Shown piece after piece: positions 31,278-40,427 of a DNA stretch of 64,000 nucleotides. This DNA is from DATGZH01 sp035297265 (GTDB lineage Bacteria; Actinomycetota; Acidimicrobiia; Acidimicrobiales; RAAP-2), in assembly GCA_035297265.1 (NCBI GenBank), contig DATGZH010000024.1:1-64000 (forward strand). The letters are read 5' to 3'. The position numbers and the translations under genes were made by a program. The notes under the pieces are model-generated. The model was given only the letters and a program-made list of their open reading frames with translations. It was not told where the DNA came from and did no database searches. Position 1 is the stretch's first letter; each line of letters opens with the position of its first letter.

Positions 31278-33008
31278 ATGACGAACCAGACGGATGGAAG
31301 GAAGCAGCGCTTCCGGTCATCTCGGCGACGGGCGTCGATGTTCGGCGTTTCAGCCGTGGGTGCGTTGGCGTTGACTGTCGCCTTCGCTCTTCCGGCCGGC
31401 GCCAACAACATCGGCTACCAGCCACCGGCGTTCAGCTACATCTACGGCGTCGGCTCGGCCACGACGTACTACGCGATGCAGAACCTGGACCGCATCTTCA
31501 ACGATGCGCCGGGCTGCCAGCTGTCGGAGAACTCGAGTTCCGAAACCCAGCCGCTCGACCAGGAGTGCGTCCTGAGTGGTGGCAACAGCGGCTCGGTCAT
31601 CGAGGGCTACCCGGCCTTGGCGCCGAACTACAACGCTGCCTACACCGAGAACCCGGTCAACGACGTGGCCGTCGAGGCCGCACAGATCGGCTCGGGGAAC
31701 GGCGTGCTCGCACTGACGAACGACGGTGCGGTGGCCCCGGCGACGGCGCCGGTGCCGGTCGAGAACCTGTCCAACTTCGCCCGTTCCTCGTCCAACATCA
31801 CCGCCCTCGGTTCGAAGGCCGTGTCGGGTCTCAACTTCGTCGCGTACGCCACGGACGGCATCTCCTGGTTCCACTTCACCTCGGTGGGTGGGAGCGCCAC
31901 GCCGTCGTCGGCCGTGACCAACCTGACGAAGGCCCAGATCCAGGGCATCTACAACGGTGACTACGACAACTGGTCGCAGTTGGGTGGGGCGAACGCCCCG
32001 ATCCTGGTCTACTCGGCCCAGGAGGGTTCAGGGACCCAGTCGACGTGGAAGGCCTACCTCGGCTTCGACGAGTCGGCGAGCACGAACCCGGTCAACTGCG
32101 TGAACCCGAGCACGAACCCGGGCTCGACACCGGGGACGACCTGCAACGGCCCCGAGGTCATCTTCGAGAACGAGGACTACCAGATCGGCTCGACCCCTGA
32201 CGTCACCCAGGGTCCGACCCTCCAGGTCGGCGCCCAGAACTACGGGAACTCGCAGACGCCGGGTGGCCAGACGACCGCCCAGATCCAGGCGGCCCAAGCC
32301 GACGCCGTCTTCTTCTTCTCGTTCGGCCGTTACAGCACGAACAAGACGGACCAGGTGAACACGGCGCTCGGCCAGATCGCTGGCGCCACGATCAACGAGG
32401 CGAGCATCCTCGAGGGCACTTGGCCGGTCGACCGGTTCATCTTCAACGTGTACTCGAACGGGACGAGTGCCAACTTCCCGGAGGCCACGGCGGCCACCAT
32501 CAACTACGTCAGCGAGGAAGGCTTCATCTGCAAGCCCCACACGCTCGACCAGGACAGTGGCAACCCGCTGGTTCTCCCGAAGAAGGTCACGACGCCCAAC
32601 TCGAACACCATCGTCGACCCGATCACGGGCCAGTGGTACGAGCAAGAGATCCAGACCGCCATCGAGAGCGCGGGCTTCTTCCCGCTCACCTCGGGCAACG
32701 CGGCGGGCAAGGTCACCGACGCCCCGCAAAGCGAGGGCTCGGTCGACCATGGCGCTCTTGGGCTGCTGCAAGCCACGAATAACGTCAACAACCCGGGCGT
32801 GGCTCAGTACGGCGAGATCTACATGAACCTCGTCAACAACGGCTCCAGCCCCTACACGTGGTCGGTCCAGGACACTGGCCTCAACTACGCCACCCACGAC
32901 GCCTCGGTGGTGCCCGCTAGCGGCATCATCACCGGCTCGGGCAAGAAGGCCGTCACGGGCGTGCCCGGTCAGCCGATGGGCTTCTGCCAGGTGACGTCGA
33001 CCAACTGA
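31278..33008 (+). CDS. Secreted PstS-like phosphate-binding protein (first of three)
   Basis: A 576-aa exported protein. A basic n-region (RSSRRR), a hydrophobic core and an AGA cleavage site near residue 38 form a signal peptide. The mature part has PBP-like type-II periplasmic-binding features: YGVGSATTYYAM near the N-terminus, TKAQIQGIYNGDYDNWSQLG, and the SAQEGSGTQSTWKAYLG phosphate-loop-like segment. No lipobox or C-terminal membrane helix is seen, so it is probably secreted or held by the wall. It is longer than ordinary PstS (about 350-400 aa). It precedes pstC with a stable hairpin between. Confidence 0.75.
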   Translation: MTNQTDGRKQRFRSSRRRASMFGVSAVGALALTVAFALPAGANNIGYQPPAFSYIYGVGSATTYYAMQNLDRIFNDAPGCQLSENSSSETQPLDQECVLSGGNSGSVIEGYPALAPNYNAAYTENPVNDVAVEAAQIGSGNGVLALTNDGAVAPATAPVPVENLSNFARSSSNITALGSKAVSGLNFVAYATDGISWFHFTSVGGSATPSSAVTNLTKAQIQGIYNGDYDNWSQLGGANAPILVYSAQEGSGTQSTWKAYLGFDESASTNPVNCVNPSTNPGSTPGTTCNGPEVIFENEDYQIGSTPDVTQGPTLQVGAQNYGNSQTPGGQTTAQIQAAQADAVFFFSFGRYSTNKTDQVNTALGQIAGATINEASILEGTWPVDRFIFNVYSNGTSANFPEATAATINYVSEEGFICKPHTLDQDSGNPLVLPKKVTTPNSNTIVDPITGQWYEQEIQTAIESAGFFPLTSGNAAGKVTDAPQSEGSVDHGALGLLQATNNVNNPGVAQYGEIYMNLVNNGSSPYTWSVQDTGLNYATHDASVVPASGIITGSGKKAVTGVPGQPMGFCQVTSTN

Positions 33009-33069
33009 GGTCGGTCGAGCTCCACAAGGAGTTCATGCAGTCCACAGGTAGTACCAGTGCAGTAACCCT

Positions 33070-33130
33070 CCGGCAGCAGCCGGGGCCGGGGTCCAGCCCT
33101 TCGGGGCTGGACCCCGGCCGGTTCTGCCGG
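33070..33130 (+). terminator. Very stable UUCG-capped double hairpin between pstS and pstC
   Basis: A perfect 16-bp stem (33084-33099 with 33104-33119, starting GGCCGGGGTCCAGCCC) is closed by a TTCG tetraloop. An outer 7-bp stem CCGGCAG (33070-33076) pairs with CTGCCGG (33124-33130). No T-run follows. It could be a partial terminator or 3' stabiliser that makes more PstS than transporter. This is inferred from structure and position. Confidence 0.7.
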
Positions 33131-33213
33131 CAAGAATCGACGGTAGGGACCCCCAGGGCAGGAGTAACTGCAGGTCGTGGGGGGGTAAAACCTACATTGC
33201 CGATGGGAGAACG

Positions 33214-34227
33214 TTGACCACGATCACGACGCCGGTCGCCCCGACACCCCCCGCGGGGGGCGTCCGCGTCCCGATCCGGATCAGGAGCCGCCGGGCCCCC
33301 GGCGACATCGTCTTCCGCGGGGTGACGACCGTCGTGGCCTACCTGACGTTCCTCATCCTCATCCTCATCGGGGTCTTCCTCTTCATCCGGGCCTGGCCGG
33401 CCTTCAAGGCCATGGGGTGGAGCTTCTTCACCACCAGCAGCTTCGTGACGCAGGGGGCCCACCCCAAGTTCGGCGTGAAGGCCGCGCTCTTCGGCTCGGT
33501 CCTGATCGCCATCATCGCCGTGATCGTGGCGGTGCCGGTGTCGATCGCCTCGGCCCTCTTCATCAACGAGTTCGCCCCGAGGAAGATGCTCGGCTTCCCG
33601 CTGAAGGGCTTCCTCACCTCGCTCGTCGACCTCATGGCCGCCGTGCCGAGCATCATCTACGGCCTCTGGGGCTTCTTCGTCCTGCAGTCACACATGAAGG
33701 GTCTGGCCCGCTGGCTGGCCACCCACCTGGCCTTCATCCCGCTGTTCCGCACGACCACCGTCTCACCGGTCTTCACGTCCTCGGCCCTCATCGCCGGAGT
33801 GCTCGTCTCCATCATGATCATGCCCATCGTCACCTCGCTGTCCCGTGAGGTCTTCTCGCTCACGCCGATCGGCGAGCGCGAGGGCGCACTGGCGCTCGGT
33901 GCCAGCCGGGCCCGTGTGATCAGGGAGATCGTCCTCCCGTTCGGTCGGGCCGGGATCATCGGCGCGGCCATGCTCGGGCTCGGTCGGGCCCTCGGCGAAG
34001 CGGTCGCCGTCAGCCTGATCATCAGCATCGTCTTCCAGCCGCAGTGGCACATCCTCCAGGCCGGGTCCAACTCGATCGCGGCGCTGATCGCCGCCCGCTT
34101 CGGCTCGGGCGGGCCGCTCGGCCTGGCCGCCCTCCTCGCCATGGGCCTGGTGCTGTTCTTCTTCACGCTCATCGTCAACCTGGTCGCCTCCCGCATCGTG
34201 GCCAGCTCCCGGGTGAGCAGCCGGTGA
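33214..34227 (+). CDS. pstC: Phosphate ABC transporter permease PstC
   Basis: A 337-aa permease with six membrane helices and the binding-protein-dependent transport signature EGALALGASRARVIREIVLPFGRAGIIGA. FFTTSSFV and VPSIIYGLWGFFVL are typical of PstC. It forms the membrane channel with PstA. The start is TTG 33214, preceded by GGGAGA 5 nt upstream. The stop overlaps pstA (GTGA). Confidence 0.92.
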   Translation: MTTITTPVAPTPPAGGVRVPIRIRSRRAPGDIVFRGVTTVVAYLTFLILILIGVFLFIRAWPAFKAMGWSFFTTSSFVTQGAHPKFGVKAALFGSVLIAIIAVIVAVPVSIASALFINEFAPRKMLGFPLKGFLTSLVDLMAAVPSIIYGLWGFFVLQSHMKGLARWLATHLAFIPLFRTTTVSPVFTSSALIAGVLVSIMIMPIVTSLSREVFSLTPIGEREGALALGASRARVIREIVLPFGRAGIIGAAMLGLGRALGEAVAVSLIISIVFQPQWHILQAGSNSIAALIAARFGSGGPLGLAALLAMGLVLFFFTLIVNLVASRIVASSRVSSR

Positions 34228-35468
34228 CGAGCACACTCACCCCACCGGGGGCGGCGCCGGCCCACCCCCCGACGCCTACGCCCCGGCCGGTGCCCCGGCG
34301 GGCACTGCGCATCCCGCGCCGCCCCAAGGATTTCCGGCCCTCCGACCTCGGGCTCCTCCTGGCCACGGCGGCCGCGGCGTTCTCGATCGTGTGGATCGTC
34401 TTCGACCAGCTGACGCTCTTGTCGGGGGTCTTCGGTTTCATCGTGTGCCTCATCGGCACCTTCCTCTTCTTGTACTGGGTGGTGAACCTCCAGCTCTACG
34501 GGCGCCAGATGGCCGCCGACCGCTTCGTCGGGGCCCTCGTCACGCTCGGGGCGCTGGCCATGTTCACCCCGCTCGTCCTCCTCACCGGGTACCTCGTCGT
34601 CAAGGGCGCCCACCTGCTCAGCCTCCACGTGTTCTTCGCCACCCAGAAGGGCGCCACCGGCTTCGCCCTGCCGGGACAGAAGGTCGTGGAGCCCGGCGTG
34701 GCCCACGCCATCGTGGGGACGTTCGAGCAGGTGGCCATCGCTGCGGCCATCGGCGTGCCGGCGGCGCTCTTGACCGCGATCTACCTGAACGAGGTGGGTG
34801 GCCGGTTCACCCAGTGGGTGCGGATCGTGGTGACCGCTATGAGCGGGGTGCCGGCCATCGTGGCCGGGATCTTCATCTACTCCATGTGGATCGTGCAGTT
34901 CCACGAGGGGTTTTCCGGTCTGGCCGGGGCACTGGCCCTGGTCGTGATCCTGCTCCCCACCGTGACCCGGGGCACCGAGGAGGTGCTGAAGGTCGTCCCG
35001 AACGAGTACCGGGAGGCTTCGAAGGCCCTGGCGGCCTCCGACCTGCGCACCACCTGGTCGGTCGTCCTCCCGACCGCCCGCTCGGGCATCGTGACCGCGG
35101 TCCTGCTCGGCATCGCGGTGGCCCTCGGGGAGACGGCGCCTCTCCTCGTCACGATCTTCGGCAACACCAACATGAACTGGAACGTCTTCCACGGCCCGCA
35201 GTCGGCGCTGTCCCTCCTGGCCTACACCGAGGTGCGGCTGCCCCAGCAGAACGCCATCGACCTCGCCTACACCGCGGCGCTGGTGCTGTTCATGCTGGTC
35301 TTCTTGATCTTCGTCCTCGGCCGGATCTTCGGCAGCCAGTGGGCCAGCCGGCACCTGCGCCGCCGGCGGGGCGGCCGGGGTGGTTCGGCCGGGCTGACCA
35401 ACGTGGCCGCCCGCGGGGTGATCGGCGAGTACGGCGTCGTGCGGCCGAGCAGTGGGGGGCCGCTGTGA
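34224..35468 (+). CDS. pstA: Phosphate ABC transporter permease PstA
   Basis: A 414-aa permease. About 130 N-terminal residues (a Pro-rich start, then two helices) precede the usual PstA core. The core has GVPAALLTAIYLNEVGG, SGVPAIVAGIFIY and the transport signature EASKALAASDLRTTWSVVLPTARSGIV. The N-terminal extension with extra helices is longer than in typical PstA (about 290 aa). GTG 34224 overlaps the pstC stop. The C-terminal basic tail faces the cytoplasm. Confidence 0.9.
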   Translation: MTSTLTPPGAAPAHPPTPTPRPVPRRALRIPRRPKDFRPSDLGLLLATAAAAFSIVWIVFDQLTLLSGVFGFIVCLIGTFLFLYWVVNLQLYGRQMAADRFVGALVTLGALAMFTPLVLLTGYLVVKGAHLLSLHVFFATQKGATGFALPGQKVVEPGVAHAIVGTFEQVAIAAAIGVPAALLTAIYLNEVGGRFTQWVRIVVTAMSGVPAIVAGIFIYSMWIVQFHEGFSGLAGALALVVILLPTVTRGTEEVLKVVPNEYREASKALAASDLRTTWSVVLPTARSGIVTAVLLGIAVALGETAPLLVTIFGNTNMNWNVFHGPQSALSLLAYTEVRLPQQNAIDLAYTAALVLFMLVFLIFVLGRIFGSQWASRHLRRRRGGRGGSAGLTNVAARGVIGEYGVVRPSSGGPL

Positions 35469-35583
35469 CCGCCAACGTGCCGCGGTCCGGTGCTGACGGC
35501 GCGTCCACTCGGGGAGCCCCGGCCGCTAATTTGGGTTCGTCCCCGACAACCTCTCCGGCGGAGCGCCCAGGGAGCCCAGGCTC

Positions 35584-36456
35584 GTGACGACCACCCAACC
35601 GCCGCCTCCCACCGCGCCCGCGACCCCGCTGCCCTACGCCCCGCCGGCGCGGCGGACGGCCGCCGTCGCGCCGCTCGCCGCCCCCCAGGCCGGGGAGCTC
35701 GTGGCCAAGGGCGTCTGCGCCTGGTTCGGCGACCGGCTCGTCCTGGAGGGCGTCGACCTCCTCATGGAGCGCTCGAGGGTGACGGCCCTGATCGGGCCCT
35801 CGGGCTGCGGGAAGTCCACGTTCCTCCGGATCCTGAACCGCATGCACGAGGTGGTGCCCGGCGCCCAGCTGGCCGGCGAGGTCGAGCTCAACGGGAGCGA
35901 CGTCTACGACCCGACGCAGCGGGCCAGCGAGGTCCGCCGGCACATCGGGATGGTGTTCCAGCGGCCCAACCCGTTCCCCGCCATGACCATCTACGACAAC
36001 GTCCTCTCGGGCCTGAAGTTCACCCGGACGAAGGTGGCGAACCGCGACGCCGTCGTCGAAGAGGCGCTCACCCGGGCCGGCCTCTGGTCCGAGGTGCGCA
36101 ACCGACTCAAGGCGCTGGGCGGCGATCTCTCCGGTGGTCAGCAGCAGCGGCTCTGCATCGCCCGGGCCCTCGCCGTGACCCCGTCGGTCCTCCTCATGGA
36201 CGAGCCGTGCTCGGCCCTCGACCCGGCGTCGACGAACCGGATCGAGCAGACGATCCGTGAGATCGCCGACGACGTCACGGTCGTGATCGTCACCCACAAC
36301 ATGCAGCAGGCCCAACGGGTGTCGCACACGTCGGCCTTCTTCCTGGCCGGTGAGAGCGAGCCCGGTCGGATCATCGAGTCCGGCCCGACCGAGCAGATCT
36401 TCTCGGCACCGAAGGACCCGCGGACCGCCGACTACGTCCACGGTCGCTTCGGGTAG
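35584..36456 (+). CDS. pstB: Phosphate ABC transporter ATPase PstB
   Basis: A 290-aa ABC ATPase. Walker A GPSGCGKST is at residues 71-79, the Q-loop in GMVFQRPNPFPAMTIYDNV, the signature LSGGQQQRLCIARAL, Walker B LLMDEPCSALDP, and the H-loop VTHNMQQA. NPFPMSIYDN-like wording is diagnostic of PstB. A 40-residue Pro/Ala N-terminus precedes the domain. It lies 115 nt after pstA with TAATTT (35525-35530) as a possible internal promoter. Confidence 0.95.
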   Translation: MTTTQPPPPTAPATPLPYAPPARRTAAVAPLAAPQAGELVAKGVCAWFGDRLVLEGVDLLMERSRVTALIGPSGCGKSTFLRILNRMHEVVPGAQLAGEVELNGSDVYDPTQRASEVRRHIGMVFQRPNPFPAMTIYDNVLSGLKFTRTKVANRDAVVEEALTRAGLWSEVRNRLKALGGDLSGGQQQRLCIARALAVTPSVLLMDEPCSALDPASTNRIEQTIREIADDVTVVIVTHNMQQAQRVSHTSAFFLAGESEPGRIIESGPTEQIFSAPKDPRTADYVHGRFG

Positions 36457-36470
36457 GGCGGAGCCTCGTG

Positions 36471-38120
36471 ATGCGCCTCCGGAGCCCTCTCATCCGGCGG
36501 ATGGCCCGATCCATCCTCGCCGGCACCCTCTGCGTAGGTGCGTTGGCGACGGTCGGCGGCGTGACGCTCGGAACGCTCGACGCTGCTCCGGCGGCCGCCT
36601 CGTCGGTCACCGTTACCGGGGCGGGCTCGAGCTACGCCGCTGTAGCCATCGACCAGTGGGTGGCCCAGGTGGCGAGCATCGACGGGATCAACATCAACTA
36701 CTCGACGTCGTCGTCGGTGATCGGGCTGAACGAGTTCGCCGCTCAGCAGATCGACTTCGGGGCGAGCGAGATCGGCTACAGCACCAACCAGGCCAACCAG
36801 ACGCCGACCGGGAGCAGCATCCCCTACCAGTACATGCCAGACGTGGCCGGCGCCGAGTGCCTGATGTTCAACGTCACCAGCCAGACCAGCCAGCAGATCC
36901 AGAACCTCGATCTCACCCCGGCGGTCGTCGAGGGGATCTTCAGCGGCACCATCACCAGCTGGAACGACCCCCAGCTCACGGCGCTCAACCCCTCGGCCCT
37001 CCTCCCGAACGAGCCCATCAACGTCGTCTACCGAGAGGACGCCTCGGGTGACAACTACATCTTCTCGGACTATCTCGACACGCTGGAGCCCTCGGCCTTC
37101 ACCGCCTTCGAGTCGGCCGTCGGCTCGCCGTCGGGTCCGACGGCCATCTGGCCGATCCCGGGCAACGGGAACCGGGTCGGCCAGTACAACCTGAGCGCCT
37201 GGATCGGCCAGAACGGCTCGGACAACTCCTCGAACTACGTCTACGGGAACGAGGGGACGATCACCTACGTCGAGACGGCCTACGCCATCTTGCACCACGA
37301 CCCGTGCGCGGCCATCCAGAACGTGAGCGGCGCCTGGGTCACGCCCTCACGGGACGCCGACGCCGAGGCGCTCATCAACGACCAGCTGGCCCCGGACCTC
37401 GAGCAGAACCTGACGGGGGTCTTCGAGAGCCCCCAGCCGACCGCCTACCCCATCTCGGCCTACAGCTACATCGTGTCCGAAGAGGGGCAGATGAACGCGG
37501 CCAAGGGACTCGTGCTCGGGCAGTTCGTCATGTACCTGGCGTGCTCCGGGCAGAACGCCGCCGGTGAGCTCGGGTATTCGCCGCTCCCGCCCAACCTGGT
37601 GCAGGACGACTTCCAGGCGGTGGCCCGCATCGCCGGCAACCAGGGGGCCAACGCGCCCCCGAGCCAGCCCACCGCGGCCAATTGCAAGAACCCCTACGTG
37701 GACGGGTCGATACCCCTGATCGGTGAGCCCGTCGTGCAGGGACAGGCCACGACGACGACCACCGCCCCGACGGGCGGTACGACGGCGACGACCGCGCCCA
37801 GCGCGGGCGGCGGGACGTCGTCGGGTGGCGGAGGCGGCGGTTCGGTCACCGTCGTCCAGGGCAGCTCCGGGGCGGCCTCCGGCCCGGTGTCGGCCGTCGG
37901 GTCGACGACGCATGCGGCCAAGGGCCCGACGACCGCAGCCGCACCGGGCCAGATCCCCGGCCTGGCGCTGACGGCCGCCCGCGACCAGCTGCTCGGGGTG
38001 CCGGCGCCGCTGCTGCGCTCCGTGCTCATCACCGCCCTCCTCGTGGGGCTGCTGTGTGTGCCACCGCTCGTCGCCGTGGTCCGACGGCGCCGACGCCGGC
38101 GCGAGGAGGCCGTGCCGTGA
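36471..38120 (+). CDS. Membrane-anchored PstS-like protein (second of three)
   Basis: A 549-aa protein with a signal peptide (RRMARSILAGTLCVGALATV, cleavage near AAPAAA). The PBP domain begins VTVTGAGSSYAAVAIDQW, with DFGASEIGYSTNQ and YREDASGDNYIFSDYL as phosphate-site-like segments. A Thr/Gly linker (about 430-500) leads to a C-terminal membrane helix (LLRSVLITALLVGLLCVPPLV) and an Arg-rich stop-transfer tail. It should stand on the outer face of the membrane, unlike lipoprotein PstS. ATG 36471 directly follows GTG 36468. It lies 14 nt after pstB and its stop overlaps the next gene. Confidence 0.75.
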   Translation: MRLRSPLIRRMARSILAGTLCVGALATVGGVTLGTLDAAPAAASSVTVTGAGSSYAAVAIDQWVAQVASIDGININYSTSSSVIGLNEFAAQQIDFGASEIGYSTNQANQTPTGSSIPYQYMPDVAGAECLMFNVTSQTSQQIQNLDLTPAVVEGIFSGTITSWNDPQLTALNPSALLPNEPINVVYREDASGDNYIFSDYLDTLEPSAFTAFESAVGSPSGPTAIWPIPGNGNRVGQYNLSAWIGQNGSDNSSNYVYGNEGTITYVETAYAILHHDPCAAIQNVSGAWVTPSRDADAEALINDQLAPDLEQNLTGVFESPQPTAYPISAYSYIVSEEGQMNAAKGLVLGQFVMYLACSGQNAAGELGYSPLPPNLVQDDFQAVARIAGNQGANAPPSQPTAANCKNPYVDGSIPLIGEPVVQGQATTTTTAPTGGTTATTAPSAGGGTSSGGGGGGSVTVVQGSSGAASGPVSAVGSTTHAAKGPTTAAAPGQIPGLALTAARDQLLGVPAPLLRSVLITALLVGLLCVPPLVAVVRRRRRRREEAVP

Positions 38121-40426
38121 GCCGTCGCCCCATGCGCCGCGGCCGGGCTGGGATCCGTTGGGCGCTCACCGCGTCGGCCACGGTCCTCTTGGCGGCGCTC
38201 GTGACGGTCCCGACCTCGGCCGGCGCCATCGTGGCGGCGAACGGCGGCAACGCGCCGAAGTGCCCGACGAACTGGTACTGCACCTCGATCCCGTGCCCGC
38301 AGGGCCCCTGTCCCGAGGTCCAGGTGGGCCCCGACGTCGACGTCGGTCAGAACCAGTGGCTCTACGTCAACCTCTACCACTTCCCTGCGAATGGAGCAGA
38401 TGAAGCCGTCATCTACTACTGCTCGGACCAGACGTCCCTACCCGCCCCACCACTGTGCTTCACGCCGGCGACACCGCAAGGTGTCCCACCCAGCGCCGTC
38501 CTCTCGCACGAGCCCGTCACCGTCCAGCCCTTCAGCAACGGCACCTCCTCGCTCAGCTTCCAGGTGGCCGAGGTGGGCACCCTCGATCCACCCCTCTGGG
38601 GCCAGCACATCATCTCCGGCGGATTCGACCCGAACGAGAAGTCCTTCTTCTGCGACGGGACGCAGGCTAATCCCTGCTCGATCGAGGTCTCCGACGCCGC
38701 CGATTTCGGGCAAGCCCCGTCGGTCGACAACACGGCCGTCATACCGATCGAGTTCGCCCCGTCGAGCTCGGGCTGCCCGCAGGCGGCCGAGGTCAATACC
38801 GAGAGCGAGTTCGGCATCGACCAGCTCCTCCCCGAGGCGGCGCGACTCTCCTGCCTCGGCCAGAACCCGGCCATCGCGGTCAACACCGCCGAGGACGGCT
38901 GGAACGCGGTCAACCAGGCGGCCCAGGGGAACGTCCAGGTCGGGTTCACGGACGACCCGGAGGCCAGCGATCAGCAGGCCCAGATCAACGGCAACCTCTC
39001 TCTCATCCCCATCGCCCTCTCAGCCAACGTCATCGGCGTGAAGGCGGTGATGCTCCACAACGGGGTCGGCTACCCGCAGCAGAGCTGGGACCTCACCCCC
39101 AACATGGTGGCCGGGCTCATCTCGTTCAACTACAGCGCCTTCGACTCCGCCGACCTCGTGCCCTGCCCGCCGCAGAACTGTCGTCTTCCCTGCGAGAGCA
39201 AAACCGCGCCCTGCTCCTTGCTCATGCAGCTCAACGTCATACCGATCAAGGGCAGCAAGATCCCGTTCCTCGACGAGCAGAGCTATGGGACCTACGTCCG
39301 TTCTGACCAGTCTGGGGTCACACATTCGGTCTTCCAATGGCTGTGCGCCGCGCCCAACCAGCCGGTCACCATCCCCTACACGGGACAGACGGTCGCCGAG
39401 TCCATGACCGGCGAGCAGGAGCTCATGACCGGACTCAAGGCCTACGGCTACAAGGGGACCACCTGCCCGTCGGGGGCGGACCAGTTCCCGAAGCTGACGA
39501 TCAGTCAGACGACCCAGTGGTCGGCCGACGCTCAACCGAACCAACAGGCCAACAAGCTCGACGGCGCGACGGGCTACGTCCCGCCGCCGGGCTTCTCCGA
39601 CTCGCAGGTCGCCGGCTTCGCCACCATGAACTGGGCGGAGTCCGAGTACTACGGGCTCAGCACGGCCAACCTCCAGAACGCCGCGGGAGCCTTCGTGGCG
39701 CCCTCGGCCACGTCGCTCGACGCGGCGCTGGCCGATGCCAAGGTCAACCCGGACGGTTCGTACGTCTTCAACTACGACGACACGAGCGACCCGAACGCCT
39801 ACCCGCTGCCCGACCTCATCTACGCCGCCGTCCCGACGGCGCCGATGCCGGCCGGTCAGGCCACCCAGGTCACCGACCTCCTCGATCAGATCCTCAACCT
39901 GACCGGTGGCACGGAGAGCGCCGATCTCCCGCAGGGCTTCGTGCCCCTGCCGAGCTCGGTGTACCAGCAGGCCCTGAAGGACGTGACCGCTGACGTCCAC
40001 GTCCAGCCGGCCACCACCCCGACCACGACACCGACGACATCGACGCCGTCGGCCGTGACCAGCTACCCCCCGTCGAGTGGCGCCCCCCAGACCTTCGTGG
40101 CCCCGCGGACCGTGACCGTCCAGGGGACCCGGACGGTGATCCCGACGACGAAGGCCGGTCCGGTCGCCGCCAAGGGGGCCGCGAGCGGTCCCGTGCCGCC
40201 GCCGTTCGCCCTCGCCTCGAGCAGCACACGGCTGTTTGTGCCCTTGGCCATGGTGGTGGCGCCCATCCTCCTCCTCCTGGGCCTCCTCCTCTTGCTCTCC
40301 GAACCGGCGCGGCGCCGCACGGCCCAGGCGGCCGGCAAGGTCGGCCGCGGCGTCGGGAGCGCAGGCACCGCGGTCTCGTCGGGGGCGCATTCGGTGCGGC
40401 ACTGGTTCGGCTCGGGAGGACCCTGA
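38117..40426 (+). CDS. Large membrane-anchored PstS-like protein (third of three)
   Basis: A 769-aa protein. The signal peptide WALTASATVLLAALVTVPTSAGA is followed by a Cys-rich beta domain (CPTNWYCTSIPCPQGPCPE) and a divergent PBP-like domain (ESEFGIDQLLPEAARLSCLG, VGFTDDPEASDQQAQING, MVAGLISFNYSAFDSADLV). A Thr-rich linker near 640-690 and a C-terminal helix (LAMVVAPILLLLGLLLLLS) with a basic tail anchor it. Phosphate-binding residues are less clear than in the first two, so another ligand or a docking role is possible. GTG 38117 overlaps the previous stop. Confidence 0.6.
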   Translation: MSRRPMRRGRAGIRWALTASATVLLAALVTVPTSAGAIVAANGGNAPKCPTNWYCTSIPCPQGPCPEVQVGPDVDVGQNQWLYVNLYHFPANGADEAVIYYCSDQTSLPAPPLCFTPATPQGVPPSAVLSHEPVTVQPFSNGTSSLSFQVAEVGTLDPPLWGQHIISGGFDPNEKSFFCDGTQANPCSIEVSDAADFGQAPSVDNTAVIPIEFAPSSSGCPQAAEVNTESEFGIDQLLPEAARLSCLGQNPAIAVNTAEDGWNAVNQAAQGNVQVGFTDDPEASDQQAQINGNLSLIPIALSANVIGVKAVMLHNGVGYPQQSWDLTPNMVAGLISFNYSAFDSADLVPCPPQNCRLPCESKTAPCSLLMQLNVIPIKGSKIPFLDEQSYGTYVRSDQSGVTHSVFQWLCAAPNQPVTIPYTGQTVAESMTGEQELMTGLKAYGYKGTTCPSGADQFPKLTISQTTQWSADAQPNQQANKLDGATGYVPPPGFSDSQVAGFATMNWAESEYYGLSTANLQNAAGAFVAPSATSLDAALADAKVNPDGSYVFNYDDTSDPNAYPLPDLIYAAVPTAPMPAGQATQVTDLLDQILNLTGGTESADLPQGFVPLPSSVYQQALKDVTADVHVQPATTPTTTPTTSTPSAVTSYPPSSGAPQTFVAPRTVTVQGTRTVIPTTKAGPVAAKGAASGPVPPPFALASSSTRLFVPLAMVVAPILLLLGLLLLLSEPARRRTAQAAGKVGRGVGSAGTAVSSGAHSVRHWFGSGGP

Positions 40427-40427
40427 G

